Below are positions 19,401 to 30,300 of a stretch of DNA of 64,000 nucleotides, in pieces. The position numbers were made by a program, and so were the translations under genes. The notes beneath the pieces are model-generated. The model was not told where the DNA came from and searched no databases. It saw only the letters and a program-made list of their open reading frames with translations. Each line of letters begins with the position of its first letter. Position 1 is the first letter of the stretch. The DNA lies in NCBI RefSeq assembly GCF_002741035.1, contig NZ_CP016808.1, positions 5,814,501 through 5,878,500 of the forward strand, given 5' to 3'. Origin of the DNA: Paenibacillus sp. BIHB 4019 (GTDB taxonomy: Bacteria > Bacillota > Bacilli > Paenibacillales > Paenibacillaceae).

Positions 19401-22400
19401 CGGCTGCCATTGCAAGGGAGGGCTTCACCATAATGCCTACTGGCTGTTCTGCATAGATTCCTTTGGCAATAAGCTGCCGCGCCAATAGGTTCGCTCTAGC
19501 GTTCAGCTCATGGTACGTCCATTGCTGTCCTTTGTACACAACGGCCGCATGGTCTGGCGTTCGCAGCGCTTGAGCCTCGAACAGCTCGTGAATCGTCTGA
19601 TGCTGCGGCACTGCTTGACCCGTATCGTTCCAGGTATGCAGAATAAGCTGCTGCTCGGCAGGCGCCAGCATCTCTATCTCGGACAATACGATATCCGGGT
19701 TCAACGCAGCCGCTTGCAGGATACGGAGAATATAGACGCTCCAGCATGCTATCGTTTCCCTGCTGAACAAGTCTGTCGCATATTCCAGCTGAAGCCCCAT
19801 TCCTGCGGGGCTCTCGAATGCGCCTAATGTGAGATCAAACTTAGCCGTTCTGTGTGCTGTCTCATAAGGCGCTATAGTCAAGCGTTCAAGCTGCAGCTCC
19901 TGCTTGTCTGGCAGTTCAACCGTAAGCATCACATTAAAGAGAGGATTCCGGCTCATATCCCTTGGCAAATCCAGCTTATTGACCAGTTCCTCAAACGGAT
20001 ATGACTGATTCTCCAGCGCCCGCAAGCACGTTTCCTTCGCCTCGGCAAGCAGCTGCTTGAACGTTTTCCCATGTTCCGGGGCAAAACGCAGCGCAAGCGT
20101 ATTGACGAACATGCCTGGCATAGTCTGAACCTCAGCCGTCGTTCTGCCCGTTACGGCAGAACCGATGACAATGTCCTCCTGGCCTGAAATACGGGCCAGA
20201 AAGGTACTAAATGCGGCGAGTAATGCCATATGCAAAGTTGTACCCGTATCGAGCGCCAGCTTTCGAAGCTGGCGAGCTGTCGCCTCAGGAACATCAAAGC
20301 GAAGCAGGTCGCCTGCAAAACTCTGCACAGCAGGCCGCGGAAAATCGGTTGGCAGATGCAAATCAGCAGCAGGCTGCTGGAATTGCTCCAGCCAATACTG
20401 CTCCTGCTCGCCAATACGCTGCTGCTGGCCAGGCTCCAGATTCCAAACGGTATAGTCCTTATAGTGCAGCTCTGGCTTCTCCAGAATCTCGCCTGCATGT
20501 AAGCCGGCAAGCTCCTTGATGAAGACGCTTCGTGAAATGCCATCCGCAATAATATGATGCATATCGATAAGCAGCAAATGCTGTTGATTATTCAGTTGAA
20601 TAACTCCAGCGCGCAGCAGCGGTGCCTTGTTTAGATCGAAAGGACGAATAAATTGTCGAATCGTTTCATCCATCTGCTCCTCCACTGTGTTAAGTACGTT
20701 TAGCTGGAAATCCACAGAAGCATGCACCATTTGCACGGGAGTCCCATCTAATTCTGCAAATGAGGTTCGAAGCGTCTCATGGCGATCAATCATCGCTGCA
20801 AGTGCCTTCTCCAGACGTCCTAGCTCAAGCTCACCCTCAAGCAGCAGCGCCGAAGGCATATTATAGCTGATACTCTCAGGCTCCAACTGATGCAAAATGT
20901 ACATTCTTTTCTGTGCAGACGATACCGGATAATGTGCTTTAATCTGTGCCGGAGCTATGCATTCAGCCTTGAGGCTATCCACTGTGACCGCAGCCTCCTC
21001 CATGTATCGGGCGAGCTGGCGAATGGTAGGCTGCTCAAACAAAACCTTAAGCGGGACCTTGCGGTTCATATGATTTTGCATATTGCTGATCAGCATAATC
21101 GCCTTTAACGAATGACCGCCCAAATCAAAAAAGCTATCCTCTGTGCCAATTGCTTCGATACCAAGCACTTCTTTCCACAGCAGGCATAATTGATGCTCCA
21201 GCTCGTTGTTTGGCAGAGCCAAGACGGGACGCGTCTGCGCCGTTATAGGCTCAGGCGCTGGCAGCAGGCGGCGATCAACCTTGCCGTTAGAAGTGAGCGG
21301 AATCACATTAAGCCTTATGAATCGGGTCGGAACCATATAGCTTGGAAGCCTCGCAGTCAGCCAATCTCGCAAATCAGATACGGTCAGTTCCTGGTCTGCC
21401 GAATAATAAGCACACAGCTCCGGCAATTGTCCCTCCGCAGAGAAGGGCATAACAACCACTTTCGTTATAGGCTCATGCTCCAGCAGCTGCATTTCAATCT
21501 CGCCAAGCTCAATGCGGTAGCCGCGAATTTTCACCTGATCATCCACACGACCGATATAGGCGAGCTTTTCATCTGGGAGCTGGCGTACCAAATCCCCTGT
21601 TTTATAGAGCAGCTCTCCGGCTGCGAAAGGACTGGCCATAAATCGCTCTGCCGTCAACTCCGGTTGATTCAAGTAGCCGTGCGCAAGTCCAGGACCGCTA
21701 AGATGCAGCTCGCCGACCACTCCAGCAGGCACGAGCTGGTTGCCCGCACCTAGAACATAAGCAGCCGCATTATAGATCGGCTGGCCGATGGTCGGTTGCT
21801 GGGCATAGCTGTCCAGCCGCGATGTATCAATATACTGCGCAATCGCTCCAATCGTCGATTCCGTAGGCCCGTAATGATTCATTAGTTCCGTATTTGCATA
21901 TTGCGCATGGAATAATGCCAGGTCAGACGTATGAATGCGTTCCCCTCCCAGTACAACCAGCCGCAGCGAGGCGAACGGTTTGGAAGTGAGGAAGCTGTGT
22001 GAATGCACAAGCAGATGGAACAGGGACGGTGTCAGCTTCAAATAGGTGATCCCTCGTTCATACAAATAATGGCTTAGTTCATCCGGTTCGGTCACGATTT
22101 CGGATGCTACGATATGAAGCTCTCCTCCGGCAAGAAGTACCGGAAACAGGCTCGTATAGCCCAAGTCGAACGCGAAGGATGACAAAAGGACTGTTTTGTC
22201 CAACGCGGTTACGTTCGCCTCGCTCATAAACCAGAAAGCATAGTTAACCAAGCCGCGATGCCCAAGCTGCACCCCTTTAGGCAACCCCGTGGTGCCAGAC
22301 GTATAAATAACGTAAGCCAGATCATTCACCTGCTCGTCTGGATCAGGCACGTCAGCATGTTTCATAATTGCCGTAGGCTCCGACTGAAGCTGATGAGCAC

Positions 22401-25400
22401 GAAGATCCACGACTTCCCCTTTGTAAGCGGCAACGCTTTGCAAATGCTCACGCTGAGTAACAAGCCATCCCGCTCCGCTATCTTCCAATATATACAACAT
22501 ACGCTGCGCCGGAATTTCCGGGTCAATCGGGAGGAATGCGCCTCCAGCCTTCATAGTGGCAAGGATGGAGATGATCATATCCTCCGTGCGATCGACGAGC
22601 AGTGCGACGAGCTGATTACGTGCTACTCCTCGCTTGCGAAGTATCGAAGCGAGACGGTTAGCCTGCTCGTTAAGCTCACTATACGTAAGCCGCTTCTCAC
22701 CGCAGACGACCGCAATATGTTCAGGCATGAGCTGCACCCGCTCCTCGAACAGGCGATGCAGCGGACGATTCGCCGGCGCGTCTGTCCGCTGGCCACGTTG
22801 TACCTCCAGCATACGGGTTGTCTCTTCTTCGCTCAGCAACGAGAGTTCAGACAATAAGCTTTCTGGATTGTCCAAAGCTCCCTTGACCAGTTGCAGCAAA
22901 TGCCCGCTCCAGCGGCGGATCGTCTCCTGCTGATACAGGGCAGAGGCATATTCAAAGCTGAGGCTGACCGCACCCTCGTGCTCGAAGGCTTCGAGCTTGA
23001 GATCAAATTTCACCGTAGGATACAGCAGCGAATAAGGTGAAATATGCAGGTTGCCAAGCACAAGCGGCGGCATTTCTGCATTTTGCAAATGAAACATAAC
23101 ATTGAATAAAGCGCTGCGCTTCGTATCCCGCACTAGCGGCAGCTGCTCGACCAGCTGTTCAAACGGATAATCCTGATGGTCGAACGCCTGCAGGCTAGCT
23201 TCCTTTACTTCGAGCAAAAAGGCCTTGAACGTTTTTGCCCCTTCGGGCCTGCTCTGCAGCGCAAGCGTATTAATAAACATGCCAGGAATAGCAGCCGTGT
23301 CCGCATGTGTTCGGCCTGCTGCTGGGGAGCCGACGATAATTTGCTCCTGATTCGCATATTTGGAAAGAAAGACCTTGAACACCGCGAGCAGGAACATATA
23401 CATCGTCGTCCCCGTTTCCGCCGTCAATCGCTGAATTTGCTTCGTTAGCATTTCATCCATGCCGAAAACAAATCGTTCCCCCGCAAAATTCTGCTCCTCT
23501 GGACGCGGGAAATCCGTCGGCAAATCGAGCATAGGGATTTCGCCGGCGAAGCAATCAAGCCAATATTGCTCTAGCTGCTTCAGCCGCTCCTGCTGCTCGG
23601 GCGCATGTTGCCAAACGGCAAAATCCTTGTAATGCAGCTTAGGCTCAGGCAGGCTCGCCCCATCGTACAGCTGCGTCAAATCGCGGACGAACAAGCCCAT
23701 CGAGGTGCCGTCCGATATAATATGATGCATATCGATTAAGAGCAAATGGCGAAATTCCGCAAGCTCAACCAGCTTGGCACGAACAAGCGGCGCCTGATGA
23801 AGCGCAAACGGACGAATAAATTCACTAATGATTACCTGCGCCTCGGACTCCGCTGCCTGGACTACATTTAATGGAATGCTTGCATGCTCATTTATGCGCT
23901 GTACAATGCGGCCATCGGCCAGCTCAAACGAGGTTCGCAATATTTCATGCCGATTAACCAATTGCTGTAAAGCCGCCTCCAAACGGACTCGATCCAGCTC
24001 CCCTTCCAGCAACAGTACAGCAGGGATGTTGTAGCTGATGCTCGCTTCTTCCAATTGGTTCAAAATGTACATGCGGCTCTGCGCCGAGGAGACAGGATAA
24101 TAGTTCTGATAAGGCGCTTTCTCAATAGGGGCATAGCTTATCTCGCTCCTCCCCCGTTCAGCCGACCGCTTCATTTCTTCCAAATATACAGCAAGCCGCC
24201 GAATCGTCGGGCGCTCAAACAGTGTTTTAATGGGAAGCTCGACCTGGCATTTCTGGTGAATTTTCGCCGAGAGCATCATTGCATTGAGCGAATGTCCGCC
24301 TACCGCAAAGAAATCATCGTCAATGCCTGGTTTAGCTCCTAGCACCTCCTGCCAAATTTCGCAGAGGAGCTTCTCCTGCTCGCTAACGGGCTCCGCGTAT
24401 TCTATACCTCCTGTCAGACTCGCATCCGGCTCAGGCAGAGCCCTGCGATCGACTTTGCCATTGGGCGTAAGCGGAAGCTTCTCCAGTTGAATAAAAACAG
24501 CAGGCACCATATATTCCGGCAGCGTCCGCAATAACGCCGAACGCAGCTCCACGCCTGATAAATCAAGCGCTCCCGTGAAATAAGCGCATATGTAATTTTG
24601 CCCTGCTTCATCCTGCCTCGTCATGACGGCTGCATCGTCTACCTTATCCACCTGCAGGAGCTCGGATTCAATCTCTCCAAGCTCAATTCGAAAGCCGCGT
24701 ACCTTTACCTGATGATCCATTCGGCCTAAAAATTCGATGTTGCCATCCGGCAGCCATCTTGCCAGATCCCCCGTTAAGTACATCCGCTCACCAGGTGCAT
24801 AGGGATTGTCTACAAACTTCTCCTTCGTCAAATCTTGACGATGCAAATAGCCGAGCGCTACCCCATCTCCGCCAACGCATAGCTGCCCCGGTATGCCTAC
24901 GGGCTGAAGCTGGTTGCTGGCATCCAAAATATATGCGGAGGAATGGCCGAGCGGCTTGCCAATCGGAATATGCCCGGTGTATTCCTTCTCGATCAGGAAA
25001 CAGGTGGAGAAGGTCGTGTTCTCCGTTGGACCATAACCGTTCCATAGCGACAGCTCAGGACACGCATTTCTCACCTGATTGACATGTTTAGGCGACAGCG
25101 CATCTCCACCAATAATTAAATGCTGGACGCTTGCGAACATATTCGCATTTTTCTGCGCCAATTGATTGAATAATGGTGAAGTCAGCCACATCGTCGTAAT
25201 GTTATGCCACCGCAAAAATTGGGCAAATTCCGCTGCATCAAGCAGTACCGATTTGGGGACGGGATGCAAGGATGCCCCATGCAGCAGCGCTCCAAATATT
25301 TCAAACGTGCTGGCATCGAAGCTGATTGCCCCTGTCTGTGCCATCTTCATTTTGTCATGGAACGGAATATATCCAGCATTTTTCACCAAGCGAACGACAT

Positions 25401-27291
25401 TTCTTTGTGAAACCATAACGCCTTTAGGCCGGCCCGTCGAACCGGAAGTATACATCACGTAAGCGAGATCATTCGGCAGACACACGGGCATAAGGTTGCC
25501 CGAATCCAGCAGCTCGTAAGAAGGGCTGTCAATATCAAATTGTTTATATCCCTGCAAACGGCTGGAAAACGGCTCAGAGGTCAGCACCATAGCCGCGGCG
25601 CTGTCCTGCAAAATATAGTTCACCCGATCATCTGGATTGTCGGGATCTATGGGCAAATATGCGCCGCCCGCTTTCAGAATCGCCATAATGCCGACAAACA
25701 TGTCGATCGATTGCTCCACCATAATGCCTACGACGGTATTAGGCTGCACACCGTTAGTTCGCAGCCATTTCGCTAAGCGATTCGCCTTGGCATTCAGCTC
25801 TCCGTACGTCAGCCTGTGATTTTTGAACACGATTGCCAGATGGTCTGGCGTAAGCTCGACCTGCTTCTCGAATAGCTCGCCTATCGTGCTCTCCCGCGGA
25901 TAATCGGCTTTAGTAGCGTTAAACGTCCTCAGCAGCAGCTTCTTATTTTGATCAGTTAGCAGTTGAAGCTGATTCATCGTTGTTTCAGGTGCGCGAACGA
26001 GCAGCTTGGCAAGATGCGTTAAATGTCCAGCCACCTCCTTGACCCACCGATTGTCATACTTGACTGCGTTATACATTAGCTTGAGCGTCCATTGCTTGGC
26101 AGGGTGAACGATGAGATTGAAATCATAATTCGTTTGCTCGAATGCCCCTGCCACCTTGACGGCGAAGCCTAACCGCTGCTCTTCTGTCCCATTTTTCAAC
26201 TGCTGGTCCAATGGATAGTTCTCAAAGGCTACTAGATGGTTGACGAGATGCTGCTTGAGCGCGGTACGCTTCTGAATCTCATACAGCGGGACGTAATCGT
26301 AAGGCTCTGCCGCAAGAGCTGCTTGCTGCATCGTTTGCATTAGCTCGCTGAAAGGGGCGTCTTGCCCGATTCGCAAGCGCATAGGGACCGTATTGATAAA
26401 CAAGCCAACCATGCTTTCAATGCCAGGAATGGCAGAAGGCCGTCCAGACACTACCGTGCCAAATACGACATCATTCGTATTATTGAATTTGCCCAGCAAT
26501 AGACCCCACATCGCTTGCAGCAGGTTCGGAAGGGTCACCTGATAGCGGCCTGCCAAGTCGGTTAGCGCTTGAACCTGCTCCTCTTGCCAAATGACGGCAA
26601 CCTCTTCGCTGACGTAGCTGGCGGCGTTCGCCGCAGCAGAATGGTTCCAGTGCGGAACAGAGGCAGGCTGCTCGAAATCAGCCAAAGCCTGCTCCCAATA
26701 GGCGTAAGCCTCGTCCTTGTCCTGCTTTTCAAGCCATTTAATATAATCGGCGTACGGCTTTTCAATTGCTCCAGGCAGCGGCAGCCCGCTGCGAAGAGCT
26801 TCATAATTTTCAAATAGACGCTTCATCAGAACGCCCAGGCTCCAGCCATCCAATAAAATATGATGATTGCTCCAAATCAAGTGGTAAGTGCTGTCCGTCA
26901 GTTGAAATACAGCGATTCTCAGCAGCAAATCCTTCGCCAAATGAAAGCCCTTCGCCTGATTATCCCGCTTGAAGGACGCAAGACGCTGCTGCTGGCGATC
27001 TGGCTGCAAATGAGCTATATTTTCAAAATAAACCTCTGCTTTACGCTCTCCTAGCACGATTTGCCGCGGGCGCTGCAGCTGCTGATGGACAAATACCGTT
27101 CGTAAAATATCGTAGGTACGGATTAAATAATCCACGCTTTGCTCAAGTAAGGCTACATCCAGCTCGCCCATAAGCTCCAGCTCCAATTGGGTAAAATAAG
27201 AGCTGGAATCCGGTTCCAGCATTGCATGATAAAGCATGCCTTCCTGCATCGGTGTTAATGGATATACTTTTTGAATTTTAGGCTGAGTCAT
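16447..27291 (-). CDS. Lipopeptide synthetase subunit 2: C-A(Val)-T, C-A(Asp)-T, C-A(Leu)-T-E
   Basis: A 3614-residue trimodular NRPS, the counterpart of SrfAB/LchAB (about 3580). Rough domains: C 10-450, A 470-960, T 980-1050; C 1070-1500, A 1520-2020, T 2035-2105; C 2120-2560, A 2580-3080, T 3095-3165, E 3180-3600. The first C opens PLTPMQEGMLYH, the form that takes a D-residue from the preceding E domain; the two others open SSAQxRMYILxQLE, the L-L form. Specificity codes are D-A-F-W-I-G-G-T-F-K (Val; core near 25281-25330), D-L-T-K-V-G-H-I-G-K (Asp; near 22140-22185) and D-A-W-F-L-G-N-V-V-K (Leu; near 18985-19015). The last carrier has the LGGDSIKA form seen before E domains, and the E domain (HHLVIDGVSWR, NYLGQFD) makes D-Leu6. 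No out-of-frame comS-like gene was found inside it. Confidence 0.96.
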   Translation of the reverse strand: MTQPKIQKVYPLTPMQEGMLYHAMLEPDSSSYFTQLELELMGELDVALLEQSVDYLIRTYDILRTVFVHQQLQRPRQIVLGERKAEVYFENIAHLQPDRQQQRLASFKRDNQAKGFHLAKDLLLRIAVFQLTDSTYHLIWSNHHILLDGWSLGVLMKRLFENYEALRSGLPLPGAIEKPYADYIKWLEKQDKDEAYAYWEQALADFEQPASVPHWNHSAAANAASYVSEEVAVIWQEEQVQALTDLAGRYQVTLPNLLQAMWGLLLGKFNNTNDVVFGTVVSGRPSAIPGIESMVGLFINTVPMRLRIGQDAPFSELMQTMQQAALAAEPYDYVPLYEIQKRTALKQHLVNHLVAFENYPLDQQLKNGTEEQRLGFAVKVAGAFEQTNYDFNLIVHPAKQWTLKLMYNAVKYDNRWVKEVAGHLTHLAKLLVRAPETTMNQLQLLTDQNKKLLLRTFNATKADYPRESTIGELFEKQVELTPDHLAIVFKNHRLTYGELNAKANRLAKWLRTNGVQPNTVVGIMVEQSIDMFVGIMAILKAGGAYLPIDPDNPDDRVNYILQDSAAAMVLTSEPFSSRLQGYKQFDIDSPSYELLDSGNLMPVCLPNDLAYVMYTSGSTGRPKGVMVSQRNVVRLVKNAGYIPFHDKMKMAQTGAISFDASTFEIFGALLHGASLHPVPKSVLLDAAEFAQFLRWHNITTMWLTSPLFNQLAQKNANMFASVQHLIIGGDALSPKHVNQVRNACPELSLWNGYGPTENTTFSTCFLIEKEYTGHIPIGKPLGHSSAYILDASNQLQPVGIPGQLCVGGDGVALGYLHRQDLTKEKFVDNPYAPGERMYLTGDLARWLPDGNIEFLGRMDHQVKVRGFRIELGEIESELLQVDKVDDAAVMTRQDEAGQNYICAYFTGALDLSGVELRSALLRTLPEYMVPAVFIQLEKLPLTPNGKVDRRALPEPDASLTGGIEYAEPVSEQEKLLCEIWQEVLGAKPGIDDDFFAVGGHSLNAMMLSAKIHQKCQVELPIKTLFERPTIRRLAVYLEEMKRSAERGRSEISYAPIEKAPYQNYYPVSSAQSRMYILNQLEEASISYNIPAVLLLEGELDRVRLEAALQQLVNRHEILRTSFELADGRIVQRINEHASIPLNVVQAAESEAQVIISEFIRPFALHQAPLVRAKLVELAEFRHLLLIDMHHIISDGTSMGLFVRDLTQLYDGASLPEPKLHYKDFAVWQHAPEQQERLKQLEQYWLDCFAGEIPMLDLPTDFPRPEEQNFAGERFVFGMDEMLTKQIQRLTAETGTTMYMFLLAVFKVFLSKYANQEQIIVGSPAAGRTHADTAAIPGMFINTLALQSRPEGAKTFKAFLLEVKEASLQAFDHQDYPFEQLVEQLPLVRDTKRSALFNVMFHLQNAEMPPLVLGNLHISPYSLLYPTVKFDLKLEAFEHEGAVSLSFEYASALYQQETIRRWSGHLLQLVKGALDNPESLLSELSLLSEEETTRMLEVQRGQRTDAPANRPLHRLFEERVQLMPEHIAVVCGEKRLTYSELNEQANRLASILRKRGVARNQLVALLVDRTEDMIISILATMKAGGAFLPIDPEIPAQRMLYILEDSGAGWLVTQREHLQSVAAYKGEVVDLRAHQLQSEPTAIMKHADVPDPDEQVNDLAYVIYTSGTTGLPKGVQLGHRGLVNYAFWFMSEANVTALDKTVLLSSFAFDLGYTSLFPVLLAGGELHIVASEIVTEPDELSHYLYERGITYLKLTPSLFHLLVHSHSFLTSKPFASLRLVVLGGERIHTSDLALFHAQYANTELMNHYGPTESTIGAIAQYIDTSRLDSYAQQPTIGQPIYNAAAYVLGAGNQLVPAGVVGELHLSGPGLAHGYLNQPELTAERFMASPFAAGELLYKTGDLVRQLPDEKLAYIGRVDDQVKIRGYRIELGEIEMQLLEHEPITKVVVMPFSAEGQLPELCAYYSADQELTVSDLRDWLTARLPSYMVPTRFIRLNVIPLTSNGKVDRRLLPAPEPITAQTRPVLALPNNELEHQLCLLWKEVLGIEAIGTEDSFFDLGGHSLKAIMLISNMQNHMNRKVPLKVLFEQPTIRQLARYMEEAAVTVDSLKAECIAPAQIKAHYPVSSAQKRMYILHQLEPESISYNMPSALLLEGELELGRLEKALAAMIDRHETLRTSFAELDGTPVQMVHASVDFQLNVLNTVEEQMDETIRQFIRPFDLNKAPLLRAGVIQLNNQQHLLLIDMHHIIADGISRSVFIKELAGLHAGEILEKPELHYKDYTVWNLEPGQQQRIGEQEQYWLEQFQQPAADLHLPTDFPRPAVQSFAGDLLRFDVPEATARQLRKLALDTGTTLHMALLAAFSTFLARISGQEDIVIGSAVTGRTTAEVQTMPGMFVNTLALRFAPEHGKTFKQLLAEAKETCLRALENQSYPFEELVNKLDLPRDMSRNPLFNVMLTVELPDKQELQLERLTIAPYETAHRTAKFDLTLGAFESPAGMGLQLEYATDLFSRETIACWSVYILRILQAAALNPDIVLSEIEMLAPAEQQLILHTWNDTGQAVPQHQTIHELFEAQALRTPDHAAVVYKGQQWTYHELNARANLLARQLIAKGIYAEQPVGIMVKPSLAMAAGVLAILKAGGAFVPIDPDYPEPRITYMLADSGAKVLLTQAGITVPAAFRGEVMLLSDEPLSREDEACLYEEPNPAATTTSDKLAYIIYTSGTTGQPKGVMIEHRSLVNLCFWHNEAFEISDQDRSAKYAGFGFDATVWEMFPYWIAGAQIHMIEEAIRMDVVSLNAYFEQHRITVTFLPTQLCEQFMELDNDSLRILLTGGDKLKRSIATRYCLINNYGPTESTVVATSMRIESGAPLLPIGRPIGNTRIYILGNGHALQPQGVAGEICIAGRGLARGYWNLPEETARKFVSNPYNPNERIYRTGDLGRWLEDGSIEYLGRIDHQVKVRGYRIELAEIEAQLTQLPTVKASTVAAVQDAAGHTSLCAYIVPAGAFDFAQLRTDLAQRLPEYMIPPYWVHLDSLPVTPNGKVDRRALPVPSMNAESADYKEPRNELERFLASIWQDVLGAERVGISDNFFTLGGDSIKAIQMASRLYKHGWKLEMKHLFQHPAIEQVSPYLQWVKGQQVEQGPVEGEAQLTPIQQWFFEQSFINPHHWNQSIMLHAPAGWDTALIRTTMNKITEHHDALRMNYAPLKNTNEYRQLYRDVQHSTYTLEVIHLEDASNAAAAVARHAEQVQRSIDLTSGPLVKLVQYKTPDGDHLLIIIHHLVIDGVSWRILLEDFASGYAQAKQGQNIVFQEKTNSYKDWAAGLAAYADSEAFLKQADYWRQIERMSISPLPSDNVVRERKAKDSAAVSIELSNEETLLLLTDVHRPYGTEINDILLTAVGLAIHQWTNGKAIGLNLEGHGREEIISELNVSRTVGWFSAQYPIVLNMEHAGDLPLLIKTIKENQRQIPDKGIGYGMLRYLSSEKHKSGLVFTLKPEISFNYLGQFDSEVQTDLFSPSVYDMGAQTSPESEALYALSLSGMVRGGRLVVSCAYNKKQYMRATIDQLMDRFHHHLLVLIQHCTAKTDRDFTPSDFTASELQLEEVGDIFDMLAEKFG

Positions 27292-27346
27292 AGGCCACCG
27301 CTTTCATTAGATAGTAAATTTTTCAGTGCCGCTTGCCGTCGCTTGC

Positions 27347-30300
27347 TTAAATCATTTGCAGCAGGTTATCCAGCTCTTCCAAAGTGAGCTCATCGTCCCC
27401 CAGATCGCTCGGCGTCAGCTCGCCGCCCTTCTGGCTGATGCAATGCTCGATGAGGCGCAGCAGTGCAGCTTGTATCCTCTCGCTAAATGAAACCATCGTC
27501 TGCTCCTCAAACTCCAGCCCGTTATATGCGATCGTCACGCTCAACACATCCCCTTCAATGAAGCCGATCACATCGATTGCCGTTACCCTCTCCGTATTTG
27601 GGCTGAGCGGATTCCCAGGCGATAATGGAGAGCGGCCAAATAGGCCTGATTCCGTCATCTCATCAAACTGCCCCAAATAGTTAAAGCTGATCTCCGGTTT
27701 GGAGGAGAAGGCGAGCCCCGCTTTATGCCCATCAGCTGCCAAATATCGCAGCAGGCCATAGCCGATTCCCTTATGGGGAATATGGCGCAAATCTTCTTTC
27801 ACCCGTTTTATTTGATAGGCTATATCATCCGTATAACTCATATCGAGCACAACTGGATATTGGGAGGTGAACCAGCCTACCGTACGTGATACGTTAATAG
27901 CTTCCACTATTTCTTCGCGCCCGTGGCCCTCCATGTTAAGAAGAATTTGATTATGCTCGCTCCACTCCTTAACAGCCAGGCCGAGCGCAGTAAGCAATAT
28001 ATCATTCATTTCGGTGCGATAGGTCAGATGGACACTGGTAGTCAACTGCTTCGTCTCGTTCTCGCTGAGCGAAAAGGCAGTTGTCCGCGTATGCCGCATG
28101 CGCTGATCCGTCGCAGCATGGTCTTTGGGCAGCGGGTTTACCGCAATACTCTCCAGCTGCTTCCAATACTCTTTTTCCTTAAGCAGCGCTTTGGAATTTG
28201 CATATAGCTGCAGCTGAGAGGCCCATTCTTGATAGGAGTGTGTTTTGTCCGCAAGCACGATGGTTTCTCCCTTGGAGGCCTGTAAATAGCCTATCGCGAA
28301 ATCCTCCAGCAAAATGCGCCATGATACGCCGTCTACGACCAAATGATGAATGACCAGCAGCAGATGATCACCTTGACTCGTTTGAAAAATGGCTGCTTTC
28401 AGAAGGGGCCCGTTATGCAGATCAATACTTGCATGAATCCGCTCTGTCTCCAGCAAAATAGCTTGCTCAAGCTCTTCCGCAGCGACAGCCCCCGGCCTAA
28501 TCACCTCCAGCTTCACTGCACAATCGGCTGGTTTGCCATTATGCTGAGCAATTGCTTCGTTTCCTTCCTGCGTGAATACGATGCGAAGCGCATCGTGATG
28601 CTCCATAATCGCGCCAAGCGCCTGCTCGGTAAACTGCGGATCCAAGCCCGATGCAGCGTGCAGCATGACGGACTGATTCCAGTGGTGCTTGTCCGTAAAG
28701 TCCCGTTCGAAAAACCACTTTTGCACAGGCGTTAAGGCTACTTCTCCCTCAACGGCACCTTGATCCACTTGTCCCCCTGCTATCACTTGCAAGTAGGAGC
28801 TCACCTGTTCAATGGTTGGGTGCTGGAATAAATCCTTCATCTCAAGCTTCCATCCATGCTTGTATAATCGATTCGCCATTTGAATGGATCTAATGGAATC
28901 CCCACCCAAGGAGAAGAAGTTGTCACTGATTCCGATGCTTGAAGCGCCAAGTACCTCCTGCCAAACTTGTACTAGCAATTCCTCCTGTGCATTCCGTGGC
29001 GCCTTATAGTCCGCTGCTCCGTTATCAAGCACTGGCTGCGGCAGCGACTTGCGATCTACCTTGCCGTTAGGCGTGAGCGGGAGCCTATCCATATTCACCC
29101 AATATTTCGGAACCATGTAGGCGGGTATGCTTTGAGCCAGATCTGCTCTCCATTGTTCGGAATCGAGCTGTGAATCGTTAATCGGAACGACATAACCGCA
29201 TAGCGCCGTGTCTCCCTGGGCATCCTGCACCGCTACGACTGCTGCCGCCTGTACATGCGGATTTCGAAGCAAATGTGCCTCAATCTCGGATATCTCGATT
29301 CGATAACCACGAACCTTCACCTGTTGGTCGATCCGTCCACCGTATTCTATGCTGCCATCCGCTTGCCATCTGCCGGAATCGCCGGTGCGATACATCCGCT
29401 CGCCAGGCTGAAAAGGATCGGGAACAAAACGCTGCTCCGTCTCCTCAGGGCGGTTCATGTATCCACGAGCCAGCCCGCTGCCTGCAATCCATATTTCTCC
29501 GAACGTACCGATCGGCTGCAGCTGTTGGTCAGGACCGAGAATATAGATGCGCGTGTTGTCAATTGGCATACCGATTGGCAGCGCCTGTGCCATAGGAGGA
29601 ATGGCGATGCTGGTTGCTACGACGGTATTTTCGGTTGGCCCGTAATTATTGACAAGCGTGTATGCATGCGGAGCAAGACGCTTCAGCTTATCGCCTCCAG
29701 TCAGCAGTACACGCAAGGACCGATTATCCAGCTCCATAAATTGCTCACAGATTTGCGTCGGCAAAAATGTAATCGATATATGATTTTGCTCGAAATAAGC
29801 ATTAAGCTGCATCATATCAAGGCGAAGAGCCTCATCAATGACATGAACCTGCGCTCCGGCCAGCCAATACGGGAACATTTCCCACACGGAGGCATCAAAC
29901 CCGAATCCGGCATATTTAGCACTGCGATCCAAATCAGTAACGAAGAAAGCTTCATTATGCCAATAGCATAGGTTCACAAGTGATTGATGCTCAATCATCA
30001 CTCCCTTAGGCTGGCCCGTCGTCCCCGAGGTATAGATGATATAGGCTAAATGGTTCGGGCCTGTCGCGGTTTGCGGGTTTGCTTCCTCGCTGAGATCCGT
30101 TGTATCTGCCCAGCAGCCGCACTCCCCATCCAGCAAAATCACCTCTCCATTAAAGATAGCCGGAACAGATGACGTCGTTTGCGTCAGCAAAATCGCAGCT
30201 CCGCTGTCCGCGAGCATATAGGCAATGCGTTCCTCCGGGTATTCAGGGTCGATCGGCACAAACGCGCCGCCCGCCTTAAGAATGGCAAGCACACCGGCAG

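Noticed and set aside
16447..27291. A comS-like gene embedded out of frame in the second NRPS gene, as in Bacillus subtilis srfAB
   Set aside because: The small same-strand frames inside (for example 26562-26813) do not resemble ComS and lack suitable starts.
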